From Amoebidium appalachense (Eukaryota; Ichthyosporea), in the NCBI GenBank assembly GCA_963693365.1, contig CAVNZM010000011.1, positions 930,001 through 994,000 on the forward strand: a stretch of DNA of 64,000 nt, given 5' to 3'. A model generated the notes under the pieces. It searched no databases, was not told the DNA's origin, and was given only the letters and a program-made list of their open reading frames with translations. Of this stretch, positions 34,901 through 64,000 are shown piece after piece. Numbering within the stretch: position 1 is the first letter of the stretch; every line of letters starts with the position of its first letter. The translations under genes and the position numbers were made by a program.

Positions 34901-36104
34901 CAAGGACGACATCTTTGCCGACCCGGTCATCTCAGTCGTGCAGGACTTTGGGGGTGTGACCCAGGGCACAAACTGTCTGGACGTGAATGTGTTTGGTGAT
35001 CTGCGCTACCCTCCCACCAACGAATGCGTCACGCGGCCATTTAAGCACCCGCGTGGCTGGCGCCCACCCGGTCCCATCGAGGTTGCCGAGGGCATTCTCA
35101 ACTTGGGCAACTTCACGGCCTTCTCTGACCGCCACAAGGGCTGGCACGCCATCATACACAACCGCATGGTGAGTGCCTCTTGCTTATTGTTTGGTATCTC
35201 GTTATCTTGCTCCCTGTTAAACAGTTGTTTCATTGAACCCCTTCTTTGTACGTTTCTCTCCCAGCCCTTCTTCGCCCCTCTTCTTTGCCCCACCCGGTAC
35301 ACCCGGTACAGACACTTACACCCCTCCCCTCTGCAGCGCGGCACCATGCAGGACGTGCAGTACTCGCCCAACGACCCCATATTCTTCCTGCACCACACCA
35401 TGGTCGACAAGGTCTTTGCCACGTGGCAGCAGTGCCACGGCCACGACCGTGACCCGGGGGCCTTTGTGCCCCCCGCACTGTACGAGCAGAACTTCATCGA
35501 GTACGACCACGGGTTCGACACGATCATGAAGATGCTGGAGGACGATGGCATCACTCCCCGCAAGGTCAACGTCATCTCCCGGATTGGCCGTGACGGCTAC
35601 ACATACTCGGCCGACCGCATGGAGACCGGGTCGGGCTGGACGGCCCTGGGCAGCTGCACGACCCGGCTCACGTGGAATCACAGGCGGCGCAGTGCCGATG
35701 CGGCCCTGATTGATGCCAGGGTGGCTGCCGTCGAGATGAGGAGGAGGAGCACGCAGAGGCGGGCCGTGGAGTCCAAGTCCCTGCCCCAGGGCCTTGTGGT
35801 GTCGGCCAACACGGAGAAGTATGTGCCGCCCACCACCAAGAAGGAGTACCCGGAGCTGTTTGATGCCGCTGAGCCCGAGGACCGTTCCATCCTGCGGGTG
35901 GCAAACACGTGCCAGGCTATTTATAACCGGGCAAAGGCTGAGCGGCCAACCATGGACAACCGCGAGGTGTTGAAGCACGCAAGGAACCTCGAGTGCCAGA
36001 CATTCAGACCGTACGGCCCTCTGGACGCATATTGGCAGGCAAAGATGGGCCTGATTGGCAGAAAGGTGCTGCCGTGTGAGGACTACAGTAGCACGAACAT
36101 GTGA
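31997..36104 (+). CDS. Secreted tyrosinase with EGF modules and Pro/Thr stalk (4 exons)
   Basis: Exons 31997-32057, 32605-34621, 34862-35168 and 35337-36104 give 1050 residues with consistent phases. Exon 1 is a signal peptide (MAAAKALAIVAACVSLHTVK). Two calcium-binding-type EGF modules (DVNEC at about 119-160, NINEC at about 235-274) precede a stalk of about 325 residues made of PPPPPTTTV-like units and later TSVPTPVPTTTT units, probably extended and O-glycosylated. The type-3 copper domain fills the C-terminal part from about residue 607. CuA: H665 and H674 in the FGHASNAFLHWHRYF segment, with H655 a candidate third ligand. CuB: H788-x3-H792 (HAIIH), then NDPIFFLHH (814-815). Expected chemistry is oxidation of phenols or catechols, or tyrosine cross-linking in an extracellular coat; the physiological substrate is unknown. 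No C-terminal anchor is seen. Confidence 0.93.
32339..32398. repeat. Near-perfect hairpin in tyrosinase intron 1
   Basis: Two arms of about 27 bp (32339-32365 and 32372-32398) are exact reverse complements around the 6-base loop GTATCT. The arm contains GTTGTGACCGAACACTAGTA. It could be a miniature transposon remnant or an intronic stem-loop. Confidence 0.85.
32401..32611 (+). repeat. 112-bp tandem duplication covering a 3' splice site
   Basis: Copy 1 begins at 32401 and copy 2 at 32513, with one substitution noticed (TATGG/TACGG). Each copy ends in the acceptor TCATCAG/GCGAGG. Only the second copy continues into the open frame; exon 2 is taken to start at 32605. Confidence 0.88.
33366..34340 (+). 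repeat. Coding minisatellite of the tyrosinase stalk
   Basis: CCTCCTCCCACCACCACTGT-like units encode the Pro/Thr/Val stalk; the last third has a repeat of about 60 bases encoding TTQATVTTSVPTPVPTT. The array remains in frame over its full length. Confidence 0.85.
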
Positions 36105-36965
36105 TTGATTGGTGTATAGCGTATAGTGTGTAGATTCGTTCGTGCATTTTGTGTGAGACCAGTGTATAGCATCTCATGCAATTAAGACGTTAATTTTAGA
36201 ATTTCGGGCCGGGCTATGGCGCCTGTGGCGTTAGCCCCAGTCCCCTCACCACGTGTTAATACATAGTGACGTCACTGTGCGCAGTATGGCGGGCCGCCCA
36301 CCCATCGGGTGTGGTTAAGCTGCACACAGACTAAACGTGCCGGCTGACTGGCCGGACAAACTTATGGCATCTTCCTCCCTTCTGATCATGAATACTCTCA
36401 AAATGGATTAAAAAACGAATACTTCGTCCAATCCTCCTCCCCCCCCCCCCCCCCCCCCCAACCTCCTCCCCTTTCGGTCATAAAATAAATGGTCATCTGG
36501 TTATACCAGATGTGTGGTAAAGTAGAGTACACGTGCGTACCCGCGCGTGTGTCTCCACGTGTGTGTGTGTGTTTGCGCGCACACACATGTGTACATTTCA
36601 GGGGGAGGGGGGGGGAAGTGTTACTTTTCACTATTGGTGATCCCTATTGGTGTTCCTTGCAGTTTATTTTTATGGCAGCTTGCAGTTTGTTTTTGTGTTG
36701 CTGTCACAAAAACAAAGTTTAAAGCCTGCTGCAGATGTGTGCCACCTCCCACACACTCATGGCCGAGAAAGGGGTACATATGATTGCTAACCTCTCATAG
36801 GACTGCCGATTACAAAGAGGAGATTGGCACTGAAAACTAATTGCTTGTGGTTAGCAGGTGAGAGTACCAAAAAGGGGGGAAACTCCCAAAGAACCACACA
36901 CCCAACGAGATCTTGCTTACAGGGGGGCCAGGCTAAGATTTTCAGCCAATCATTCTCTTGCAAAG
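36105..36965. other. Spacer between convergent tyrosinase and glycerate kinase genes
   Basis: Contains both 3' UTRs. TTTATT at 36663-36668 (AATAAA on the - strand) is a possible poly(A) signal for the kinase gene, about 300 bases past its stop. Apart from a C tract (36437-36459), nothing else is recognised. Confidence 0.5.
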
Positions 36966-50666
<13,701 letters not shown>

Positions 50667-50780
50667 TCTTGCGTCTATCTTTGCCAATGTTCGGAAGGGT
50701 CCCGAAACTGGCTCGAGCTCGTCTCCTTCTGAAGACTCCAAGAAAAACTTTTGCGTTGTTGACTTGTCAGAATTGCGCAC

Positions 50781-51164
50781 AAAAATCGGCTAGGCCAATC
50801 ATGACGGCGAATATGTTGCAATAGATCCGCTCATGAGCCTCGTGCAGATGCAGCTGCGCATGCCGGCGGAGTCTGCGCGCACAGGCCCTCAGGCGAGAAG
50901 GCGGCGAATACGTAGGGGTGAGCTTCGTAGAAGTTTGCGGTTACGTGAAGTTAACGCCTTGCAAATTTTCGGATACATGCCGCCCACTCGTCCTTGGATA
51001 GGCACCGGCCCCTCAAGAAATACTACGTATACATTCTTGTCTACACATATCTTTTCGGGAGGGCCGGAGCTCGTGCATACGTACATGCGCATGGGTGTAC
51101 TACTAGGCTAGGCTTGCGGGCCCCTGCCGCATGATGCATGCCCATAGTAATACGATAGTCCCAG

Positions 51165-51203
<39 letters not shown>

Positions 51204-51212
51204 TTCCCTCCC

Positions 51213-51255
<43 letters not shown>

Positions 51256-52863
51256 ACACCACCACCACTCCACAACCACCACCACCGATGTACGACCACG
51301 AAGAAAACATGGTGGAACGATATGTATCGATAACACACTAGTACACACCCTGCTTTTGTATATTGCCGCAAGCACTGGCAGCTACGTAGAGTCAGCCTGT
51401 CGGGCCTGGCCAGTTGTTCTTCTGGGCCAAGATTGAAAATGTGGAGACCTCGGAATCCTTGCAGCAAGGCAGCACGGTGGACGTTATTATCCATGTGCTC
51501 CGCTAGAAGTTCAGGCGGCGTGGCCGCGCCTAGGTCAATTAACTAGTTCTCTTCATCTGTTAATCGACGAAGTTAAACATTATTCTAGTGATGAATAGGC
51601 CCTAAATGTTAAAGGAAAAACTTACTAATTTAAACTAGAGGGTCCGATAAGCAATAGCCTAAGCTAGTTTAAGATGGTATCGAGCAAATTAAAATTAAAT
51701 TGGTCTCCAGTTTGTCCGAAGTTTTCCGTTTGACCACGGTGCATAGCATGCCCGGGGAGCTCGAGCGCTCGAGCTCCCGGAGTCTAAACCGGTTCAGGCT
51801 GCAGTTTAAAGTTTCCAAGTCTTTCCAAGGCGCCTTCTATCTCACGGTGTATGTGCAAGTACACACACATGCACGAGCGTTCAACTCAGTGCCATTATTT
51901 GTTTGCTCCCAATTGCAACACAACCACACGTGCACATTGCCCGAAGAGCCCCAGGGCTCTGGTTCTCACCTTCGTGCTGTACCAGTCGTGTTCTCATGCC
52001 ATGGGTCACCTATGGCATATGCATGTGCATGTGTAAATTTTAAGTGTGCAGATCGATGCGTGTAGTGAGGTGGAAAGGTAGGTGCTCCGGCACACGTTGC
52101 ATGCATTATGATACCTCCCAGTACGTTTTTCCGGCGGCTGAGAGGAGCCTTGGTATGAAGGAGCAATCCAATTTATGGGTGCCATATGCACAGTGTAGTT
52201 GTGATGATAATAGTGTGCTGCATATATGTGTGTGTGTGTACGTGTGTGCACTAAGGGACACTGTCCCCAGCTTTCAGGTCATATACACGGGTTTCCATTT
52301 AAAATTTTGTTGCGCTCGAGCCTTGCCAGCAGATTATTCTCAGATAGTGCCTGCACCCCCCAGCTATTCTTGCATATTGAACATGCCGCATGCGCGTAAG
52401 AAAACAAATCCTGCACCAGCCATTGGTTGAACATACCCATACGCTGTGCTGGATATGCGTCAACGACTTTCGTTCGCCTAATGCATATGCGCCAAAAGGC
52501 ATGCATGCCTCTCATTCGAGCAGCTAAAAAGAGTGCGAGATGCGCGCAGCCAGTGATCAAGCGTGAGTGTGGAGTGCTAAGGCCAAGAAAGCCAAAGAGA
52601 AAGAGGAAAACAAACCCACAACATGGTGTGTTTGTGTAGGTGAGCGTGTGTGCAGTGTGAAATCTTAACTACAATATAGGTTTGTGTGTAAAGAGGGTTC
52701 ATGCACTAACAGTCAATCTACCGAAACAAGAAGTACAACACATAACATCTTAGCAATGCGCACAGTCAGCCATTCGGTGAATATTATCAAAACAAGGCCT
52801 TCATGCGATCAAACAACCAACCAACCCAGCAGTCAAACACCATATCCTCCACGGGGCAGCCAC
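50781..52863. other. Spacer between glycerate kinase 5' end and the bZIP 3' end
   Basis: Holds a poly-C tract (51167-51255), a 24-bp perfect palindrome (51755-51778), and unique sequence with no convincing exon. The glycerate kinase promoter should lie in the first part. Confidence 0.5.
51755..51778. repeat. 24-bp perfect palindrome
   Basis: GGGAGCTCGAGC followed directly by its reverse complement, with no loop. It lies about 1.1 kb upstream of the glycerate kinase ATG. Confidence 0.8.
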
Positions 52864-53524
52864 TCATCCAGTGAGGTTTATGCACGGGGTTAGGCAGGCG
52901 CCTGTTGGTGTCCCGAATGCAGCCATTTGATTGGGCGAGAGCATCAGGTGGTCGTCATCACGTTCCAACTTGAGGCCCTCCCCCTTCATGACGTCTGCTG
53001 CAAACTGCCCGTCAGCTGTGCCCTGGGCCTACCCCAACCGTCACTGGTTGGTCCGGTGCACGGGTTTGTGTGGTCTTTGCATAGTCTCTGCACGTGTGCA
53101 TGACAATCGTTTCCTTTTTTCTCTTGTTGCGGCATAAGCTAACACAAGTTTTCTCTCCCAATTCGCCCGCATTTCGTACGGCGTGCGCTTCGAGCATGTA
53201 AACTTCTAGAGAAATTTTTTAGCTATAGTTTTTAGCGTTATTCTTCGGAGGAATACCAGCAGGCAAGCAAGACTACATCTGTCTTCTTCCATTGCCAACC
53301 TCAGGTCTCCTGTATAAAAGCAGAACGTGCACATTTTCAAGGTCTTGGTGGATGTGTACAAGAGGCAATAAAACACTCTGCTCGTGCACAGTTTTGACAT
53401 GTAGCATTTTTTTTTTCTCTCTCCGGATGCTGTGTTTTTAAACCCTTTGCTTTTCTTCAACCATTTATATATATATATATACTATTATATATATATATAT
53501 ATATATACTATATATATATATCAT

Positions 53525-53563
<39 letters not shown>

Positions 53564-54196
53564 TTACACACTATAATGATTCAATAATTAATTCCCCTTT
53601 CCCTCCATTAGACATAGCTCTGTGTTTTTTGATTTGCTTTTTTTTTGGGGGGGGGGGGGGGGGGGGGGGGGGGTTAGGCACTTACTAAATTGTGCCGTGT
53701 TCAAAAACTGTTGCGGAGACAAGCACACACCACCACCTGGGGCCTTTTGGCCGTGCTCTTGTGGTCCTGGGTGTAGGAGCTGGCCCGAGGCATTGACCCA
53801 CGGGGAGGATTGGCGCCGCACGTGATGTTGGACTGCGGGTGGACAGGAGCCTAGAAACGACCCTGTAGCGATGGGCTCCATGGGGCCATAGTTGACGCCA
53901 GGAAACATGTTCCATGGGGAAAGGGCTGCTTGTGCTGCTTGCTGCTTGACCTGTGTGGGTGCGGGTGTATGTGAGTGTGTGTATGTGCGTGCACGTGTGT
54001 ACGAGTGCTAATAATAACTGTGGATGTTCAGAGCGTGTAAGGCGAATCATTTAGCAACACCACGGAAGCAGCACGGGTTTAAAAAGGGGTTTTCGCAGAT
54101 TAAAATGACCCTATCTGGCGGTGTTTCTATTATGGCATCTACTTATGCCCGTCTGCTTATGCCCACAACGCACGTGCGCGAGCACCCGCACGGGCA

Positions 54197-54228
<32 letters not shown>

Positions 54229-54922
54229 GGTGTCTGACCTGTGTAAATTTTTGGGCTCGCTTACCTATTTATTCCTGCTTCAAATTCCCTGCAGAGTCAT
54301 TTATTCCTTTCGGAGTCCTTTGCTATTTAGTCTAGCCTACATACACATCGGAGGGTGTTATGTTGGGTGGCCTCAATTCCCTTCTGAATATTTCCATTAT
54401 ATGTACCTGCGTACAGGCATCATCGTCGATTTTCTGTTTCTTGTTTCTCCTTACTTTCTTTTATGCACATGTGCACACACACACACCACTTTCCCCTTCT
54501 TTTTATCTCTGCTGTTCTTTTTCCTTTCCCCACACAACTAAAAAAAAAATTCCGCGCCTCTACCTGCACGCGCACAGGACACACACCTGCTCCAGCTCGT
54601 GCCTCAGCTCATCCTTCTCTCTGCGCAGCTGCTCGTTTTCAGCCTCCAGGTACTGTGTGCGTGTGCGCAGGTCGTCCAGCTCCTTGCGTGTGGCCTCTGC
54701 CCTCTCCTGCTTGCGCACACGGTACAGCCGCTGCTTGTCGGCCGCACTGAGTTTCCTGCGTGGCTGCTCGCCCGCCCCGTGCCCCCGGTTTCCTGCTGCT
54801 GCTGCCGCCTTGCCCGTCATGGCGAAGGGCACGTGTGTGTCGTGGAGGGCCACAAAGGATTCAGGGAAGAGACCAAACGCCTCCAGCATGGGCACTTGCA
54901 GCAAAGCACCCGGGTGGCTCAT
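52864..54922 (-). CDS. bZIP-like transcription factor (4 exons, start uncertain)
   Basis: Exons 54922-54587, 53950-53686, 53309-53257 and 53028-52864 give 272 residues; GT-AG borders and phases (0, 1, 0) agree. Residues 55-80 are basic (RRKLSAADKQRLYRVRKQER) and lead into a heptad leucine series L85, L92, L99, L106 with LEAENEQLRREKDELRHEL, typical of a bZIP coiled coil that continues into exon 2 (VKQQAAQAAL). The rest is low-complexity, Pro/Gln/Asn-containing sequence without known domains; the last exon encodes an acidic stretch (LKLERDDDHLML). The ATG at 54922 is the first in frame, but the frame stays open for about 100 bases before it, so an upstream exon may add residues. The canonical Asn-x7-Arg of the basic region is not visible. 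Nuclear, DNA-binding and dimeric by inference. Confidence 0.75.
53464..53562. repeat. (TA)n and (CA)n tract
   Basis: About 75 bases of interrupted (TA)n followed by (CA)n, inside intron 2 of the bZIP gene. Confidence 0.9.
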
Positions 54923-57900
54923 CAGTAGCCCGTCTAGCGGACAGGCCCCAGCTGTAAGCCCCTTCAGTTTGGCGGCTGTGTCTGCACGGGTTCCGTGCCG
55001 CGTGGTTTCTCAGGACGTTAGTTGATAAGTTCTGAGGGCAATTGGCTGGTTAGTTGCCAAGCACGCACAGTGAGTGTTAGCACACGGCCTGGGGGAAATG
55101 GAAACGAAAAAGAGATATCAGTAACAGAGTCACTTCCTGTATTCAAACTCGACTGTGTTTTCTCTACAGTTATTATTGGATGCTGGAGCCTTCAAGCAAA
55201 TAGAAATATGATGGCAGAGTCCAGAAGCGCATGAGCCGCACCCACAGAGCACAAAGGAAAAGTAACGAGCAACAACGGAAAAGGGAAAGGCAGAGGTCCA
55301 ACGAGAAAGGACACAAAGAGAGCAAAAGCTAAACCCAAAAACACCAGCGCAGAAAGAAAACAGAAACAGCACGTAGGACTGACAAAGTTCTCCTCCTTTT
55401 TTCCAACACAAGATGAAGAATTACTAAAATGCCTTTGTACGTACAGGCTAGCCTCACAGAAAACTTTACTTTTTCGTTGTGCGCTGGGTGGGTACCTGAC
55501 GGGCAAAGAGTCATAGCGGAAGACAGGAGGAGTTGCCCAAACGGGGTATGAATCAATGGTGATATCTTATGAAACATGCCCTCCCTACCCAAAAGCCACA
55601 TAGCTAATGTCGCAGTAAGATGTGCTGATGGTAAAACTAACTGCTTGCACACAGCTCTCCCGAATAGTCAGTACAGCTCGACAGCACAAACCAAAACTCC
55701 AAAAAAGGGGCTGGGCCTTGCACTATCTAACTCTCCTATTCTCCAGCATGGAACCTACTATAGGCTGGGTCACGTCTATTCTTCTCTCCAAACCCACCGT
55801 GACACACAAACTTCGGAAACGCTGTTAGGAGATGTGGAAAAAGCAGTGTGGCTCACCGTTTTCCGTTATGACACGGACAAGGAGGAAAAGGTAACGTGAA
55901 GTCTCGTTGAGTAACACAACGGCCGCAATGCCGGCATGTGCGGGCGATAGGCGAGCTAAAACGGTCTGCCGGCGTTGGGGCGGCGGGTGGAAAAAGTAAT
56001 GATCTTTATCCAATTAAACATCGTGTAAGATTTTATGTGTATGACGTCTTTGGAGCGGAGGGAGCACCTAGATGATATTAAGCCAGTCAAAAATAACTAA
56101 ACCGTAAAACTAAAATAGAGCAGCTGCTTATGAGCCTCAGAATTTCCGGACGGTCACTGTTCGATCACTCACAGAAACGAGAGCGTTATGTTTCATATAT
56201 GGTAGTTGATTGAATACATCAAAATTAAAACTTAAACAAAATTTGTGTTTGTTCTTGCGTCAGTGCGTCAGGAAATGCAGCGCTCTTCTGGGCTGCCTAG
56301 CCGGCGCCTGAGAATGACCGTCAGGTGGCCGCGCGGCCCGGCCCAGCCGGCAGCGGCCGGTCAGCCCGGGGAGCGCCAGCCGCGGCCAAAAAAAAAACTA
56401 GTAGGCACTGCGGTGATGGTCATAGAAATTCATGGTAGGCTCGTTCTGCAGCATACGTAGACAGGATGATCAAGGAATAGTTAAGTTTTTTTTGTATAAA
56501 ACCAGAATGCTATAAAAGCTTGCGCATTTTCTTGGTCTGCTGCGAGCCGAAAAAGACTATTCGGCCGGCCATGGGATTTGGAATATTTGGCATTTTGTTC
56601 CGCTTGAGCTTCTGAATGGCTAGCCGTGAGCCAATAGACAAAAAGCCGGTAGGAGCGCCTATAGCCGTCAGCTCAAACCTGGGCCAAAAACGGTCAAGAA
56701 AAGAGGAGCCGTATCAGCGGTTGTGCGAATAAATGGTGCTTCAAAATTCAAATTAAATTAATTTTTAGACTTAGATTTTATTATTTTGACACAAAAAGTG
56801 GGTGAAATAAAGCAATCTCTGAGTGTCATATATTTTACATTATGGGTCCCTTCAACTAAGAATTCGGCTTTGCAATGAGTTGGAATGACTTACAAGTATA
56901 AAGCCATCTAAAAGCACTTTTAGTTCCGCTAGAGATGTAAAGCAGTAGTTTGATTGGTTTGTTATGCAGCTATCCTGCGTTAACATCTCAGTGGATCCCA
57001 TGGTATCACCGGAGCGTTTGAGGTGGGTAAATGCCGGTTGTTGCCGCCGCAAGGTGACACAAGGCCGTGCCCAGCATTTGAAGGGAAACAGCGAGTTGGG
57101 GTGAACTTCGTGAAGCCAAGGCCACAGATCTAGCAGCAAGCCAGGGCTAGCTGTCCCTTGTGAAGTCACATGCATATGGCCCACACTCAATTGCAAGCTG
57201 AATAGCCCGCAGTTCAACGCTAAACTGTTCTTTGCGCACACACGCACATGAATACGCGTGCACGCACACGCACACACAACCGCTCACCTGCATGCGCACA
57301 CGTATATGGGGACACACACACACACACACACGCAGTGGAACGCGCGGACACCGTCGGCGCACACGCACACACACACACGCACACGCAAACGCCCACAGAT
57401 TAACACACTCCTGCGCACTTGTAAATACATTGACAACCCCCTTCACATATATGCTGTTGAAATCCATGCAAGCAAGACCACACACACGCGGGTGCGAGCG
57501 TGCATACACGCAGGGTGCCCCGCCTACGCAGGACTGAGAAGATATAGTGACGTAGGCAGAATCACAAGAGCAATTGAAAGATGCACGACAGCGAGACAAA
57601 CTCAGTAACATACACCGATCTGGAAAGGCGGCACGCGCACACACTGACATACACTTGAACAGAGACACATCCGATCACACACGCACACATACGCTCGCAC
57701 ACACACAAACACACATGCACATACACGACATGTTGACCCCAGTTTTGTTCACACACACAACGTCCCAGCCTCACTGTACACTGTCCTACTTGCACATACA
57801 CAAGAACACGCACGCACACGTGCACAAACACATACACACCCATGGGAATGCATACACACGCGCACACGCACACACGCACACACACACACACATCACTGCA

Positions 57901-58393
57901 TGCAGATATGTGCAAGCTCGTCATAAACGGCGGCCACATGCAAAATGATACAGACGCAACAGCACTCACATGCGTAAGTACAGAAAAAGGTTGCACACAC
58001 GGCAGGCGCTTGCCTGGGCGATTGTTAGCTACCCTTCTCCCCACTCCTTGCTCAGGATCTCCACCCACTCTTGGGCCTCCATTCACACGTCTAGACTATT
58101 AAATTTAGCCGCACCTAGAGTTGGAACAAGTTGGCAGCTTAGCGACACAGGACGGCCCCTGGACACACAGGAGCACGTGCTGGACCCCCCCCCCCCCCCC
58201 CCCCTCCCACCACCGTCACCACACACACACCTGTAAACCTTGCACCAGATCGTTGGCGTGCGTGCATCATTGCACACACAGGGACGAGGGGGAGCGGGGG
58301 AGAGAGGGAGAGAAGAAGGGGGAGAGGTTATAAAACAGACAGAAGAGCCAGGGGTGGAGGAAGGGACGAAAAGAGAAATGTTGCGGGTGGGGG

Positions 58394-58427
<34 letters not shown>

Positions 58428-59371
58428 GGGGTGGGCCACAGATAAAGGGAGGGAGGGAGAGAGAGGGAGGGAGAAAGAGAGAGAGGGGAAGAGAAAGAGA
58501 GAGACCGAGAGAAGGGAAGAGAAAGAGAGAGGGAGAGAGGGGGGTAGAAAGAGAGAGAAAAGGGCGGGGGGGGGGGGGGGGGGGGGAAGAGGGGGGGAGA
58601 GGAAGAGAAAGAGGGAGGGGGGGGAAAGAGAGAGAGAGGGGGAGGTGGGGGGAGAGCGGGAGGGAGAGAGGGGGGGGAGAGGGAGAAAGATTGAGCCTTC
58701 ACTGGGCGGGGGAGGGTAAGGTTAAAGATGGAGAGTGTGTGTGCGTGCCGCATGTTTGCAAGGGAATGAGAGAGAGAGGTGAGTCATAGCTTGAACTAAG
58801 AAGGGAGAGAGTGGCTTACACGGCCTACACTTCGTATGTTAACTCCAAATTATATTTATGGCTTAGTCTGACGTCTTGCACTCAAATGCATATATACCAG
58901 TAACGTGGTCGTGACCGTCCTAAAAAAGCATTCGCTGTAGCACTCAGAATAATACTTAAATCTCGTCATGTTTTTTAGGTGTTGGTTACAACCAGGAGGT
59001 GAAGCCGGCCCTCGAGTGGGCAGGCTACACGGCAGGGCGTAAGGCAACCGCAATATGTACCTACGCTTAGGTCTAAGCAAGAGGCGTCGAAGCCTTAAAC
59101 TTTTTTAGTGGCAAGACACTTGCACGCAGTAGCACCTAGCCAGGCGCTCTCCTCAACCTTAAACCGCATCTGCGCCCGGCAGTCAGTGCCGCTCAGAAAA
59201 AAAAAAAATCAAGGGCGCCGGCTGGATATCCGGCCGCGCCGCGGGACTCAGCCACAGTGTTCAACAGCAAGGCCTTTTAGTCGACCAAGCCTTCGGCGCC
59301 GCGGGCCCACATACACCCCAACCCCAAAAACGTACACGCAGGCGGCCTGCCCTCTGCCCTCTGTCCTCACT
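54923..59371. other. Spacer between divergent bZIP and sterol isomerase genes
   Basis: Unique sequence to about 57230 with a GC-rich patch at 56285-56395. Then come degenerate CA/CG repeats (57235-57890), G-rich and (GA)n sequence (58270-58690), and a GC-rich stretch before the isomerase start (59175-59300). Both promoters should lie here. A possible orphan exon near 57908-57973 is not supported by a partner. Confidence 0.5.

Positions 59372-64000
<4,629 letters not shown>

Noticed and set aside
57908-57973. Possible + strand exon ending at a GTAAGT donor
   Set aside because: Short, no recognisable family, and the next open segment near 58110 cannot be shown to join.

Overview
This 64 kb window is eukaryotic nuclear DNA from an intron-rich genome packed with simple repeats. 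Almost every intron and spacer carries long poly-C/poly-G, (CA)n/(GT)n or (GA)n tracts. Six genes can be rebuilt from GT-AG exons whose reading phases close exactly. A receptor tyrosine kinase, a tyrosinase with calcium-binding EGF modules, an ERG2/sigma-type sterol isomerase and a bacterial-type glycerate kinase together point to a unicellular relative of animals (Holozoa, perhaps ichthyosporean-like). That placement is inference; no rRNA or marker gene is present to prove it.

Layout. (1) 1-8922, + strand: a receptor tyrosine kinase, open at its 5' end. Twelve exons encode a long hexapeptide-repeat (left-handed beta-helix-like) ectodomain with many N-glycosylation sequons, one transmembrane helix, a complete tyrosine-kinase domain and a tail with SH2-type phosphotyrosine motifs. 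This is the most unusual protein here. (2) 10589-13371, - strand: a secreted trypsin-like serine protease in three exons. (3) About 13.4-31.9 kb: gene-poor, with a solo LTR (21040-21524), a 3.6 kb non-autonomous LTR retrotransposon (24617-28211, - orientation, clear primer-binding site and polypurine tract but no recognisable pol), and repeat-rich spacer. (4) 31997-36104, + strand: a secreted tyrosinase with two EGF modules and a Pro/Thr stalk of about 325 residues. (5) 36966-50666, - strand: a type I glycerate kinase of 372 residues spread over 12 exons and 13.7 kb. Its introns hold a tandem TRIM-type LTR array, an array of six CArG-like sites at exact 23-bp spacing, and several minisatellites. 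(6) 52864-54922, - strand: a bZIP-like gene in four exons. (7) 59372 to the right edge, + strand: the first five exons of a C-8 sterol isomerase.

The genes do not form one pathway. The shared features are architectural: simple repeats in introns lie mostly C/CA on the sense strand next to acceptors, so (CA)n runs often supply the AG of the 3' splice site. The two complete LTR insertions both sit in poly-C/poly-G with matching 5-bp flanks.
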